This document shows, piece by piece, positions 52,676 to 64,000 of a DNA stretch of 64,000 nucleotides. The stretch covers positions 1,776,552 through 1,840,551 of the forward strand of contig VZTJ01004171.1 in assembly GCA_013397795.1 (NCBI GenBank), written 5' to 3'. Both the position numbers and the translations under genes were made by a program. This DNA is from Orthonyx spaldingii (lineage: Eukaryota > Chordata > Aves > Passeriformes > Orthonychidae). Position 1 is the stretch's first letter; every line of letters begins with the position of its first letter. The notes beneath the pieces are model-generated. The model saw nothing but the letters and a program-made list of their open reading frames with translations. It searched no databases and was not told the origin of the DNA.

Positions 52676-53073
52676 GGAGCACAAGTCCTGGGATGAGTGG
52701 CTGAGGGAGCTGGGGTTGTTTAGCTTGGAGAAAAGAAGGCTTGGGGTGACCATATCACTCTACAGCTGCCTGAAAGGAGGGTATAGCCAGGTGGGAATCG
52801 GCCTCTTCCCCCACGCAACCGGTGCCAGGATGAGAGGACAGTCTTAAGCTGCACCAGGGGAGGTTCAGATTGGACATTAGGAAGACTTTCTTCACAGAAG
52901 AGGTAGTTAGACATTGGAAGGGGCTGCACAGGGAGGTGGTGGGGTCCCTGGAGGTGTTTAAGGAATGACGGGATGTGACACTTAGTGTCATAGTCTAGTT
53001 GACCATGGTGGTGTGCGGTCATAGCTTGGACTCCATGAACTCGGGTCTTTTTCAACCGAACGGATTCTGTTAG
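52676..53073 (+). mobile_element. CR1 LINE, 3'-terminal fragment
   Basis: This matches the avian CR1 3' region in order: TGGCTGAGGGAGCTGGGGTT, TTTAGCTTGGAGAAAAGAAG, CTGCCTGAAAGGAGG, GCACCAGGGGAGGTTCAGAT, TGGACATTAGGAAGA, the GGCTGCACAGGGAGGTGGT block, CCCTGGAGGTGTTTAAG, and a terminal TTGGACTCCATGAAC...TTTTTCAACC...ATTCTG tail. It is 5'-truncated, as is usual for CR1, and carries no intact reverse transcriptase. CR1 is the dominant LINE of birds and other sauropsids, which supports the host assignment. Confidence 0.92.
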
Positions 53074-53109
53074 AGGCTCCTGTAATTAATACTTGGTTTA
53101 GCCTTAGGA

Positions 53110-54620
53110 GAGCAGGAAGGGGATAACCATGATTCCGGTCACCGGGCTGGCGACGCCCGGAGCCCGACTGACAAAGTGCTGCTGGGGAGAGGTGAGCCCC
53201 GGTTTCTGGACGCACCGAGGGTGCCCAGCACTTCCCACCGCCGCTTCCCGGATAAACCGAGCGGCGGCCGGGCACGGAGCGGCGGGAGCCGGGATAGCAC
53301 CAGCACCGGCCGTTCCCATGGCGGGAAAGGGCGGGCCGGGCGCAGGACCGCCCCCTTGTCCCGGGCTGAACCGCGCGGCCGCGGCGGGACCTGCGCGGCT
53401 CCGCCTCACCCGCCCTCGGCATCATCGCCCCGCGCCAGCACCGGGGCGGGGAGGGCCCCGTTGCCGGGTTACCGCTGTCATCCGCCCGCGCCGCCGCCGC
53501 GCTCGCTCCTTCTCCCGCCCGCCCTCCCCGCCCCCTCNNNNNNNNNNNNNNNNNNNNNNNNNNNNNNNNNNNNNNNNNNNNNNNNNNNNNNNNNNNNNNN
53601 NNNNNNNNNNNNNNNNNNNNNNNNNNNNNNNNNNNNNNNNNNNNNNNNNNNNNNNNNNNNNNNNNNNNNNNNNNNNNNNNNNNNNNNNNNNNNNNNNNNN
53701 NNNNNNNNNNNNNNNNNNNNNNNNNNNNNNNNNNNNNNNNNNNNNNNNNNNNNNNNNNNNNNNNNNNNNNNNNNNNNNNNNNNNNNNNNNNNNNNNNNNN
53801 NNNNNNNNNNNNNNNNNNNNNNNNNNNNNNNNNNNNNNNNNNNNNNNNNNNNNNNNNNNNNNNNNNNNNNNNNNNNNNNNNNNNNNNNNNNNNNNNNNNN
53901 NNNNNNNNNNNNNNNNNNNNNNNNNNNNNNNNNNNNNNNNNNNNNNNNNNNNNNNNNNNNNNNNNNNNNNNNNNNNNNNNNNNNNNNNNNNNNNNNNNNN
54001 NNNNNNNNNNNNNNNNNNNNNNNNNNNNNNNNNNNNNNNNNNNNNNNNNNNNNNNNNNNNNNNNNNNNNNNNNNNNNNNNNNNNNNNNNNNNNNNNNNNN
54101 NNNNNNNNNNNNNNNNNNNNNNNNNNNNNNNNNNNNNNNNNNNNNNNNNNNNNNNNNNNNNNNNNNNNNNNNNNNNNNNNNNNNNNNNNNNNNNNNNNNN
54201 NNNNNNNNNNNNNNNNNNNNNNNNNNNNNNNNNNNNNNNNNNNNNNNNNNNNNNNNNNNNNNNNNNNNNNNNNNNNNNNNNNNNNNNNNNNNNNNNNNNN
54301 NNNNNNNNNNNNNNNNNNNNNNNNNNNNNNNNNNNNNNNNNNNNNNNNNNNNNNNNNNNNNNNNNNNNNNNNNNNNNNNNNNNNNNNNNNNNNNNNNNNN
54401 NNNNNNNNNNNNNNNGGCGGGCGGCCGGAGGGCTCGGACCCCTCCGTCCCGTCCCCGCCCGGGGAGCCGAGCGGAACTGCCGCGGCGGAAAGTTGTGCAA
54501 GGCTGGGAGCTGGAGCGCACGGCCGCGGTGCTGTGAGCCCCGAGGGTTTCAAACGTCCCCCACCCCGCTCCCCTGTTTTCCTTCTTTTCTCTGTAGGGTT
54601 GAGTGGCTCCTAACAGACCC
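53110..54620 (+). promoter_or_regulatory. FBXW7: CpG island, probable promoter/first exon of FBXW7
   Basis: Both flanks of the assembly gap are very GC- and CpG-rich, with GC boxes (GGGCGGG near 53329 and GGGGCGGGGAGGG near 53441), an E2F-like GGCGGGAAA at 53320-53328, and possible first-exon donors such as GAGAG|GTGAGC (53191/53192). No FBXW7 coding sequence is present. The assignment rests only on conserved order, since human FBXW7 follows TMEM154 in the same orientation and its alpha isoform starts with non-coding exon sequence. The strand is inferred the same way. The open frames crossing the island are GC-driven and interrupted by N. Confidence 0.5.
53538..54415. other. Assembly gap (878 N)
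   Basis: An unbroken run of N lies within the CpG island. Both edges are extremely GC-rich, the usual reason for sequence drop-out in bird assemblies. Any transcription start or first exon inside is invisible, and apparent open frames spanning it have no meaning. Confidence 0.99.
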
Positions 54621-57600
54621 CGCGGCTGCCTCCTGCCCGCTCATTTACATAACGCTTGGGTGGAAAATGCAGCTCTTCTTGTCGCGGAAAAACGTTATTA
54701 AAGAGTTGCTTATTTTCCATGTAAAGTATTTCTAATACGTTTTAAAAGCCAGGAGTAGTGTTGGCTCTTCCTGTTTATCTGAGTAGTTGCTGCTTCACGA
54801 GGCACGAGCAAGTGCTCCTGCTGTTACTCCAGACATTACTCCGGGACTGGGGAACGCAGGGTCTCGTTTGGGAATGGGACTCTGTTTGCTTGGGTTCTGT
54901 TTTGCTTTGCTTTTTAGCATTTCTGTGGCGTGCATAATTTCCCTCTAAGCAAAACCTGTATCTAAACTTGAAGTGTTTTAATAGAGTATCTTAACTTGCT
55001 CTTAACTGAAGAAAACAACACCTCAGTAGTTTGTCGGGGAAGAAACAATTGTGTCTACTAGTGTTAAACAGTACTATTCGGGTGTTAAAATTTATACTGC
55101 AATTTGTTACATATGAGGAGGATGTACTAAAAAACGAAGAGAGTAGGTTGAATGTCGTTTATTTGATCAGACAGTGTTCAGACAGAGATCCAGAAATTGT
55201 AACTCTGTGTGGAAACTGTTGTCTGCATGAGTCCTCTCCACATCTTCCTGGAAGGAGTCTAGAAAGACTTTGAAGGGCAAGGTTGTAGGATTTTTCTGGC
55301 TTTTCATTAGAAGAAGAGTGTACAGCTTGTGAGCATCCTGTGGGCCAGTTGCTAGGCGCCTGCTCTCCTGTGCTTTCTTTACCAGATGCAATTGAAAGCA
55401 GGGGAGAATAAAACGTAGCAGAAATGTACACAGTTGCTGAAGCTCTAAAATACATGGGTGTGAACAGAAGGCCATACTCCAGAATTCCAGCTATGGATGC
55501 TTACTCTGTGCTTCAGTTTGTGCTACACTTTTGAGAGCACTTACTGCCTGTTTCCCAGCTGTGTACTTGTTCATTCCACTGAGGAGACAGCCTCCGAAAG
55601 CTCCGGGGAAAACCTAGACATCGGTAGGAATTTTAAAGGTAGGCAGGGCACCTGATCTTTCACAGCTGCATTTTGAGACAAAGTTTGCTGAAGGTAAGAA
55701 GATTAATTTTGTTTAGTCTGAAGTATCTCCCTATCTTAAGCTTTCTGTCGTTGCTGCTATTTTAAAAAGGGGTGTAAAAGAAGTTGAACTCCTGATTTGG
55801 TTCAGTCCTAGCTTTTCTTGATCGCACAACTCGGAGGTTGGGAAAGGAAGTTGCATTCTCTTCAGGCCACAGTGTTAAGGATATGGTCAATTTGATGCAC
55901 TATTTAATATCTACAGGAGCTAAATGACACCATGTCCTTTTTCATGTGGTGATTACACTTGTTTTAAGGCACTTTCTAGACTCAAACTTGAATCTACCCT
56001 TTCTTCATCATCATCCAGTTGTTAGTGGCAACCTGGTTCTGTCTCTTGATGGCAATTACGCATTCTTGTTGGTGTTCCTTGTTCATAAATATCTCAAAAA
56101 GATATATCACTTCATGTTTTTAAAATTATTTTTGTCAAAGTTTTGATTTTTCCTCCTACTACAGCTTATATCTAATCAGTATAGGTCCTTTGTTCAAGCT
56201 GAATAATTTACTAGTACAACGGTGTGTGTTTGGAAACATAAATGTTTATTAGAGAGTAGGTGATTTTCATTTGCATTAACAGTTAGAAAAGCTTTTACAA
56301 TAAAGAGCTTTTTAGTTTAGGGAAAGAAATCCTTTTTATCTTTAGACTTAGACTAACAAATTAACTTTACTTCCCCATATTACGTACGCACGTGGTACTT
56401 TGCAAAAGTTTTGTTAATTACTTCAATGGAATTTGTTGTCTCTGAATCAGTAAAATAAAGGAATAGTGTGTGATGATTTAGGCTAGGCAATTTTATTAGA
56501 CAGGAATGCTACTCTTCTGTCTCTTTAAAGTAAACAGAGTTTTTAAAATTCAGGCTGTATTTAATGAACATGTTTAGTCTTCTGAATCTTTTTGTGAAGA
56601 GCACATGCTTGTTAACTGACTTTGTACATTACATTTGAAATAAAAGTAGCATAAAAACCTTATCTGCAGAGCTGCTTCAACCTTGTCATATGTGGACTGT
56701 GTATGTCAGGTAATTCTGGAAAGACATGATAAACATTGCATGCAATTGCTCATGAAAATTCTCTTCCACAACAAAGTATTGTGCTTTAGTGAATTTGTGG
56801 AAACTGATGGATGGTTCAGTACTGAAATGCTGTGTATTCACAGGATAGACAAGATCTGTTTACGGGGATCACTGCTATGGACATTAAGATAGTCTCTTAT
56901 GACAGCAAAGGCTACAAAGATTTCAGGTATTTGTCTGATGAAGACCTAGAACCATGGAAGCACGGAAGCCGACTTACTGTCAACAAACTTCTTGGTCTTA
57001 CTTTGTGGTGGTACAACTGCTGGTTATTACACAGATTCTTCTGGCTAAATCAATTAAGGACAGTTTAGCCCAGTCTCCTGTGTCTCTCAGTGGCCAGCAG
57101 TGGATGTCTGTGAAAGACTGTAGGCAACTCTGGGTGCTTACAGATCCCTGTCCCAGAACACCCTTCCGGTTGCTATCAGTGTGTACTTTAGGGCTGTGTC
57201 ATTTCTGTGCATTTGGCAACCCTTAGTGGCTTCCTCTTGGGTGAACGTGTTTGGTGGCTTTGAGGGAGGAGTGGTCAAGTCCTTGTTTTCAAGTGACTGG
57301 TTTTGAATAAATGTGTTGTCAGATGTATTGGGTACCTTCTTATTCCTGTGTTAGGAGAGAGGAAGAATACTAAATCCCTGTCCACTCCTCACCTGTCACA
57401 GTTTTGTATTTAATAGAAAATGAAAGGTGGTTCTCCATCTTGCACTTTATAAAGATTATTGGTGAAATAATAAAGTAATCAATTTTTGGCTCCCTTCTCT
57501 GGGCAGCCAAAATCAATAAATAAATATAAGAGCTTGATTAGGCTCTTACTTAAATATTAAAGTGCACATTTGCTTTTCTTCTTTGAGAACTTTGTACATG

Positions 57601-60600
57601 CAAGAGGCATCATGGCTCACTTGTGAGGGGACATTTCTTGGGCAGGAAGAGGCAACTGAAGCAATGAAACTGTTGCAATGTTGTGAATCCTACCTAGGTC
57701 TTTCCACTGGTGGTTCTGGTTAGCTTCTCCAGTGTTGGTCTTGTACCAGTGCATACACTGCAGTGAGGCATTTTCTAATAGATCCTTGCTGGATTTTTTT
57801 GTCAGTAATGTGGACATGATTTATGTCTTTAAGGTCAAGTACTTCAAAAGTAAGGAATGTCAGAGTAAAAGGAACTACTGCATTCCATCTTGTTCATGCT
57901 CACTGTAGCAAAAAATGTGTTCATCTCCTCAAGACTGCTCGTTTTTGCTAAATAGACAGATCTGTGTAATTCAGTAGCTCTTCTCTGTTTTGCTTTCTCA
58001 ATGTTCTCTGAAACAATTGCAGTTATTTTTACAAGGGTGAAACAATGCATTTTTTTCTATAATGTCATGCTTAATCTACCAGCAGACATCTTTCCCCATT
58101 TGCTGGGGTAATTGAAGGTGTTACCATCAGTTAGAGAATACAACACCCACAGCTGGGTGGTAAGAAGAGGTGTGTGGAATATTGCCCAAAACAAGCTTGC
58201 TTAGTTCAGGTAAGCTTTGCCTGAGTCTTGAGCTGAGGCAGTTGGCTTTGCTTTGTGCTGGAGGATGAAGAGTTTTGGTGTGTGCTGTTTTGGTGGCACA
58301 CTTCTGATATGATGGTTTTAGTAGCTGTGTTCTCACAGGTAGCTGCTGCAGCAAGATTTGCTCTCAAACAACTCTTTTTTCCCAACCCACATCCCTTCAA
58401 CGTGATCAGTGGTGGCTGTTGCATTGTGAACTTGTAGAATTTGTCTAGTTTTCTGACCAAACAAAAATATGGCCATAAAATAGGAGAAGCATGGGATGTT
58501 CTAATTAAAATATAAAACGAACAAAACCCCCCCAACCAAACAGAGAAGCATGTGCTGTTTTCAGTTTTGGCTATAATTTAGAGTTATACCAGTATGATAC
58601 ATTTTGCAATGGTATTTACCTCAGCTTATACTTAAAAAAAGAAAAACAGTTTCCCTTTAATGAAAGGTTGAGAGTGCTGTTTGGATTTTTGTAGCCCAAA
58701 TACATTGTTATGAAACTGATTAACATATTCATGTGCCGTAGATGTCGAGTGAGCAGGCGTCATTGGGATGTGGAGGGAAAAGGAATGAGTTTCTTGAAAT
58801 TTCTGATGGGTCTGTCACACAAGACTGCTTTCTGGCAGCTCCAGTATCGGGGAAGCCTGTTGCAGGTAGTGTCTGGCTAAGCTGGCCTAGGTGAATGCAG
58901 TTTGTCTTGTGACCTGAGACTGGGTGGCTGCTTGCAGCAGAGGGACAGCTTTGAGGTAGTTAAGGTTAAGTAATGCTTCCTGTTCAAAGGCTGACTATTC
59001 GAAGCTGTCCAAAATGTGAGTGATTTGAAGTGCTTTTTTGCTTGAAAACCTTTCGATGGTGCGGATGGTGTGAGCTGCCTGTTACTTCTCTGGAGAAGCA
59101 GACTGGGAAGGCTATGAACTCTCCAGCATGGGCAGACTGAGATGAAAGTGCACTCAGAGGGCAGGGCATACTGCTGAACACTTTCTAAGCACAAGGTCTG
59201 CCTCCTTACCAAGGCAGGAGGGCTGCCCTAGGGTGGAGCTGAGAGGCGTGCACATGCTGTGGTGAGACCTGGCCTTGTGGAGTTGGAACTGTGGCAAGTG
59301 GGAGGCTAGAGAAGAGTTGCAATTGCAGTTTTCTCTTAAACTCTTCATAAACCTCAATCAAAGAGTCTTGCTGCTCCAGTATCCTAGGTTGTATTAATAA
59401 ATTAAATCTTTCCCCTTCCAGTTCTCCCTCTTTACACATGGATCTCTCTTTGAAAATAAAAAATCTGAACTGATTCTGGGATAATCATTGGACTTGTTCC
59501 TATGTACCCTTCAACCTTTTGGTCCAATATTAAAGCTTGTTGTTCTCCCTTTTAAGCAATTCTTCCTTTAGAAATGTTGCTCTGGATGGCTTGGAAGGTG
59601 GGAGGTGACGTTTACATGATGCAGGTTACCAGAGACTTCCCTTGTGTGTTTCCTTGGTGGGTTTATCAAAGAACTTAAGGGTGGTGGTGGAGACTCGATT
59701 GCACATGAAATTTTGGTGGGTCCTTTTCATAGATTGAAGTACTCCTTAATTTGGTCATGCAGAGTCAGAGTTACTCAGCTGTGGCTTTGTGTTCTTGTAG
59801 GTTGTGGCAACTGCTGTGAATTTCAGAAGGACAGGAACTGCAAAGTCTGGGTGTGTGTTGTTGACAGTATCTACTTAAACTCTGCCCTCTTTGACCATCG
59901 TGATGTCCTTGCTGCACACATCAGCTCTGTGTTCTCGCAGATGCTGGTGGATACTTTTGGAGCACGTGCTTTTCAGGATAAAGTCTACCGTGTTTTCTTA
60001 AAGGTGAAACTTTACATTTAGATCTGCTGTAACATGCAGGATCTGCCTATGCTTATAGGGATTTAGTTTGCTGTATTGCAGAATTGCATGTGAAAGGTTA
60101 TTACTGTCTTTATGTACAATATGTGATGTGGTTTATAGGATAGAATGTGTGCCCGTATACATCTGCAGGAATGAAAATAGTCATGGTGTTTTCAGAACTG
60201 AACAGGCTACTTCAGGACAAGCTACTTGTCTTACTAAATGACTAACAAGCCCAAAGCATCATAAGCCAACAGGGAAGAAAAGGTTTCAAGCTTTTCCCCA
60301 AGTTCCCTTTTTAGGAGGGTAAGCTGCTCAGTGTGTTCCCTGGCAAGTGCAAGCCTTTTCAGCATTGTAGCATACTTCATGCTTGAGAAGTTGCTCACTA
60401 GCTATTGCAGTAGCTGCAAAATCTAGCATTTCTTTGTTAGACCTGACAGTAGTGGGTACATTGCTTTTGTTGACTTCTTCATTGCCTAATAAGGCTTTAG
60501 AATATACTAAAGAGTATTTTCTTTAGTGTTTAATGCCATAACCATTAAATAATGATAACCAGAACTACTGCTATAGATTCAGACCTCTCTGAGGAAATAT

Positions 60601-61999
60601 TACTCATCTTTTGTGGCAAGTGTGACCGCACATAGCTTGGCATAGTGCTGAATCTCTGTTGAAAACAGGATGTCTTCACCTTTGCTTCACCATTGTCTGT
60701 CTTTGCTAAGCTGTGTTCTATGTGGCCCTGAGCTTGGGCCAGTAAACCTGCAGTTTGCCAGGAGTGTCTACTTCTCTTGCTGTTTACATCTTGTCATTTT
60801 GTTTTAATTCATGCAATGTTACTCAAAGCAAGAGATGATCTAGCACAACAGAAAAGGGCCCTGAAACTGTGATCCTGGAGATACCCTTGTCTAAGTTATT
60901 TTTAACGTTTGTTTCTGAGTTCTGCTGTGGCAGTTTCATCTACTGTTGCCAGAGCTGATGAGTATGTCTGCAGATCTGTGGCATTTCTCTGAGTGGGTGG
61001 ATCACTGCAATGACAGGTAACTCTTTTTTCTTTACTACAGAGTACAATAGTGACAGTTTTTATGGATCTTGAGGGCATCTTCAGCATCCTTTAAATCGTG
61101 CTAAGGCAAAGTTGCTGTGGTTTTCAGTGGTTTTATCTTTTTTCTTCTTTTTTTTTTTTTTGCCAGGAAACTTTTGACACTGGTTCTTTCTCAACATGCC
61201 TAAATAGCAGGCCCTGTTTGATCTTTCAGCAAGAATGAATTTGAAATAATGGATGTGTTTGGAAATTGCTTTTCTCTTAACTTGCTATTTGCTACAAGAG
61301 TTGAGGAGAAGGGAGACAATGATTCAACCTGCTATCTTCCCCCACCTGGCCCATATTTAAACTTGTCTGTGTAGCCAAGACGGACCCTTATGACGGACCC
61401 TTATGGTGGAAAGGGGCCGTCATATCCTTCTGCTTTCATGGTGTGTTAGTTGTGTTATCTGTGGTAGCAGGTGGATTCTGACAGTGCTGTCTGTGCTCCG
61501 GGTAAGAGCTAGACTTGGTCACTGCTTGACTCCCAGCTTGCTGGACTTTGTGTTGCCCTGCACTTGCTCCATGCTAACAAATGTGTGATACACAGCCACT
61601 TCACGTTCATGAAACATGTCAAGAGTAGCATGTGGGCTTTGGTAGCCCTTTAGTAACATGGTAGTAATTCTAACTATGTTTTGACATTGTGTCTTCAGGG
61701 GAGTGACTATATGTGTGAGAGAGGTTCTACTAATAATACTTTAAGTGGGCTCTAATACACAGGTGGCTGAACTTTACATTTTGCAATATTATAATACAGA
61801 AGTGTTTTGTTAATAACTCTGATTGTCTCTATTATGACCGCTTCCTTAGGTTGTCAAGATGTTTAACTTAAATTTGCTAGTTTTACATATCTGAGTGCAC
61901 TACAACTAGGGTAGTTCTTAAGACATGGCTTGCTGTAGCAAAACAACTTTGATGCGCACTGTCACATTTATATTGTTTCCAGGACACCCTGTCTTTTCA
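54621..61999. other. FBXW7: T-rich region downstream of the CpG island (inferred FBXW7 intron 1)
   Basis: About 7.4 kb without a recognised protein domain. Two splice-flanked open segments (58742-58865 and 59801-60003, + strand) are described in the findings. None of the known FBXW7 N-terminal or WD40 sequences appears. A polypyrimidine run occurs at 61137-61161. Confidence 0.35.
61379..61404. repeat. 13-bp perfect tandem duplication
   Basis: GACGGACCCTTAT occurs at 61379-61391 and again at 61392-61404. Confidence 0.92.
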
Positions 62000-62142
62000 T
62001 CTCATCTTCAAGGTCAGGCTGAATGGGGTATAGGCTGAACAATCTGGTATAGGGGAAGGTGTCCCTGTCCATGGCAGAAGAGTTGGAGTTACATGACCTT
62101 TAAGGTCCCTTCCAACCCAAACCATTCTGATTCTATGATTTC
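62000..62142 (+). mobile_element. CR1 LINE, short 3' tail
   Basis: It contains AGGCTGAATGGGGTATAGG, GGTGTCCCTGTCCATGGCA, AGTTGGAGTTACATGACCTT, then AAGGTCCCTTCCAACCC and the terminal ATTCTGATTCTATGATT microsatellite typical of CR1. It is 5'-truncated to about 140 bp and non-coding. It is in the same orientation as the CR1 copy near 52.7-53.1 kb but belongs to a different subfamily variant. Confidence 0.92.
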
Positions 62143-64000
62143 AGGTTGTGTATTGTATTCCCGGCTTTATAGTTTATTGCCATGGTAAATCTGTTATTTG
62201 TGCTTAGAACACTGTTACGCTTGACTATTTTAAAATCAAGTAATTCCTGATACACTACAGAAAAGAAGTGGGCTGATGATGAAATAACAGAGGGTCAAAG
62301 TTCAGCTCCACTATTACTGACATTTGGCCTGGTGAGAGCACTAGACAGCACTCAGTATGACTCAGGAGCAGAGGCAGGAGTTTTGTGTGAAGGGTGGAGG
62401 TGGGTGGTGTCCCCTGTCATGGGGTGGATGTGTGGCTGTCTAGTGAGGGGAGCTGCATGCTGTGGTTGCTGCCTGCCTATGTAGGAGGTACGTACAGTCA
62501 TCCCGCTCAGCTTGTGGTTGTTTACACGGGCTGTGGGAACCTTTCAAAAGGGTGCTGGGAATAACTGGAAAAACAAAAGCTTGTTTAGTGGCACAAAAGA
62601 AATGTTAACGTTTTGGTCCTTCTCATTCCTATTGTTTGTTTACACTGCAGTGTGGTGGGAACAAAATTGATTGCATAGGTTAGGCATGACCTAGCAAAGA
62701 TTAAAAAGGAGAAACTTATCATTAAACATTTTACCCTTTCTTCATAAAATATTTTCAAATCTCACAAAACTTGAGATGTTATATTCACTTGTCCTTTATG
62801 GAGTTGTCATTTCATATTGTATTTGACCTGCCTAGCTGCTACTGAACGGAATGGCTCCAAACAGCTTCTCCTACCCATATCTCTTCCTGCGCTAGCTATT
62901 GGTTTAATCTAACATTTTGTCAAGACTATTCAAATTAATTTTATGCTATTTGTTTTCTATCATTTTAGTTCCCTGAATTTAAGTGAGAAAAGTACTAAAA
63001 ATCAAATTGAGTTGGCTCAGTGTGACACGGAATGTGCATTAGGGCTGGCACGGGGGATGCACAGCTGGCAGTGAATCCTTTGGGCACTGGCTGGCCATTA
63101 GATTAGCTTAACTGTGCCCTGAAACCTCATGGTTGTGGTTTGATGATCTGCTGAAACCAGTGTGGAGTATGTGCTATAACCAAAAGGGCTGATCTTGTTC
63201 CTCCTGTCCCTTCCTTGCTTTTGTGGTTGTACTGTTCACTTCTTAAATCCAGCTGCTTGTGAACCAACATGAGTACTACTGCTGCCTGACTTCTTAGCCT
63301 TTTCAATAAGGAGAGAGTGGTATTGCCCCTTTTAACAGCAAGACAAATTAATCTAAAAATGTTTACAATCCTTATACTGAAATGCTGAAGTATTGTCATA
63401 TGTATCATGCTGTAAACTATATGCATGATATAATCCACCTTCAGCTACTACTGCCAATTCAGCCTATAAAATAGAGCATGTGCTTGATCTTCAAAGGTTT
63501 TTCCCTCGAGTTCTCTTCATCTCACAGTCATAAGCATGCCAATCTGGACAAACTAATCCTTTTATTCAGTAGAGCTACATTTAACACAGTGATCAAAGCT
63601 GCAGTGTACAGAAATATTAGTATTCAAATCTGTAAAACACAAGGGAAACAAATTGTTCTGTGAGCAGCGAAGCTCACAAAACCTAGTTTCCTGTGGATCT
63701 GTGTCCTCTGTCTGCTGCTGCATCCCATCACTGCAGTAACAGTCCTGATTACTGTCCTGTTATCTCCGGTGACCTCCCGTATCACAATATGTCAGATCCT
63801 GCAGCCTGACAATTACACTACTCCCCATAGAACCTACCTGCTAGCTGGGGTAAAGGCAGCATGTGCTGTGATGGTTGCAGAGCTATGTGTATGCTTGGTG
63901 GCTGCTGCCAAAGAGGGAAAAAATTTGCATTCAAGAATTCTACTGATTGTAGAGCTGAGAGTTTAACTTTTGTTCTATTCTCTCTACCTATCAGTTGCCA
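62143..64000. other. Right-hand end of window; nothing recognised
   Basis: AT-rich sequence with scattered short open frames and no domain, repeat family or well-bounded exon that I can support. Confidence 0.45.

Noticed and set aside
53318..53537. ATG in CCATGGCGGG context inside the island as a first coding exon
   Set aside because: The predicted peptide is pure GC-bias composition and runs into the gap; no known FBXW7 N-terminus matches.
52988..54735. Open frames of 340-519 codons across the CpG island
   Set aside because: They are open only because 878 N contain no stops; the flanks are GC-driven Arg/Ala/Pro-rich translations.
56845..57010. Open segment after TATTCACAG (DRQDLFTGITAMDIK...) as an exon
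   Set aside because: The downstream donor does not give a clear exon, and I recognise no homology; less convincing than 59801-60003.
1..64000. CRISPR arrays, operons, phage or prokaryotic defence genes, endogenous retroviral genes
   Set aside because: No regularly spaced repeats, no tightly packed genes, and no recognisable gag, pol or env-type sequence; the window is ordinary vertebrate chromatin.

Overview
The window looks like a stretch of bird nuclear genome, probably the avian chromosome-4-type block. It has low repeat density, CR1 LINE 3' ends as the recognisable mobile elements, large AT-rich introns, one CpG island, and exon/intron structure throughout. No bacterial, viral or organellar features were seen. 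The species cannot be named from the sequence.

The one gene I can identify firmly is TMEM154 (transmembrane protein 154), on the + strand. I reassembled it from six coding exons whose reading phases join cleanly: 14151-14217 (signal peptide), 22412-22723 (Ser/Thr-rich ectodomain plus transmembrane helix), 24426-24453, 25634-25719 (strongly conserved acidic cytoplasmic block), 27161-27221, and a proposed terminal exon 46307-46328. The model encodes 191 residues of a small type I membrane protein. The last exon is the least certain part.

Region by region: 1-13.8 kb is intergenic, with a pyrimidine-rich tract at 1.9-2.9 kb, a few short tandem duplications and no recognised gene. About 13.85-14.15 kb is the TMEM154 promoter/5'UTR, and 14.2-46.3 kb is the gene body. 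Intron 1 holds an ancient MIR-like SINE, and introns 1 and 5 hold most of the length. From 46.3 to 52.7 kb is the 3' flank. At 52.7-53.07 kb lies a CR1 LINE fragment, directly followed by a GC-rich CpG island (about 53.1-54.6 kb) that carries an 878-bp assembly gap. From 54.6 to 64 kb is T-rich sequence without a recognised coding exon, with a second CR1 tail at 62.0-62.14 kb.

In human, FBXW7 lies next to TMEM154 on its 3' side and in the same orientation. I therefore infer, without coding-sequence proof, that the CpG island is the FBXW7 promoter/first exon and that 54.6-64 kb is its first intron. No new defence-like or operon-like system is visible. The items most worth a second look are the TMEM154 exon structure, three unexplained exon-like open segments, a MIR fossil in a bird, and the unsequenced heart of the CpG island.
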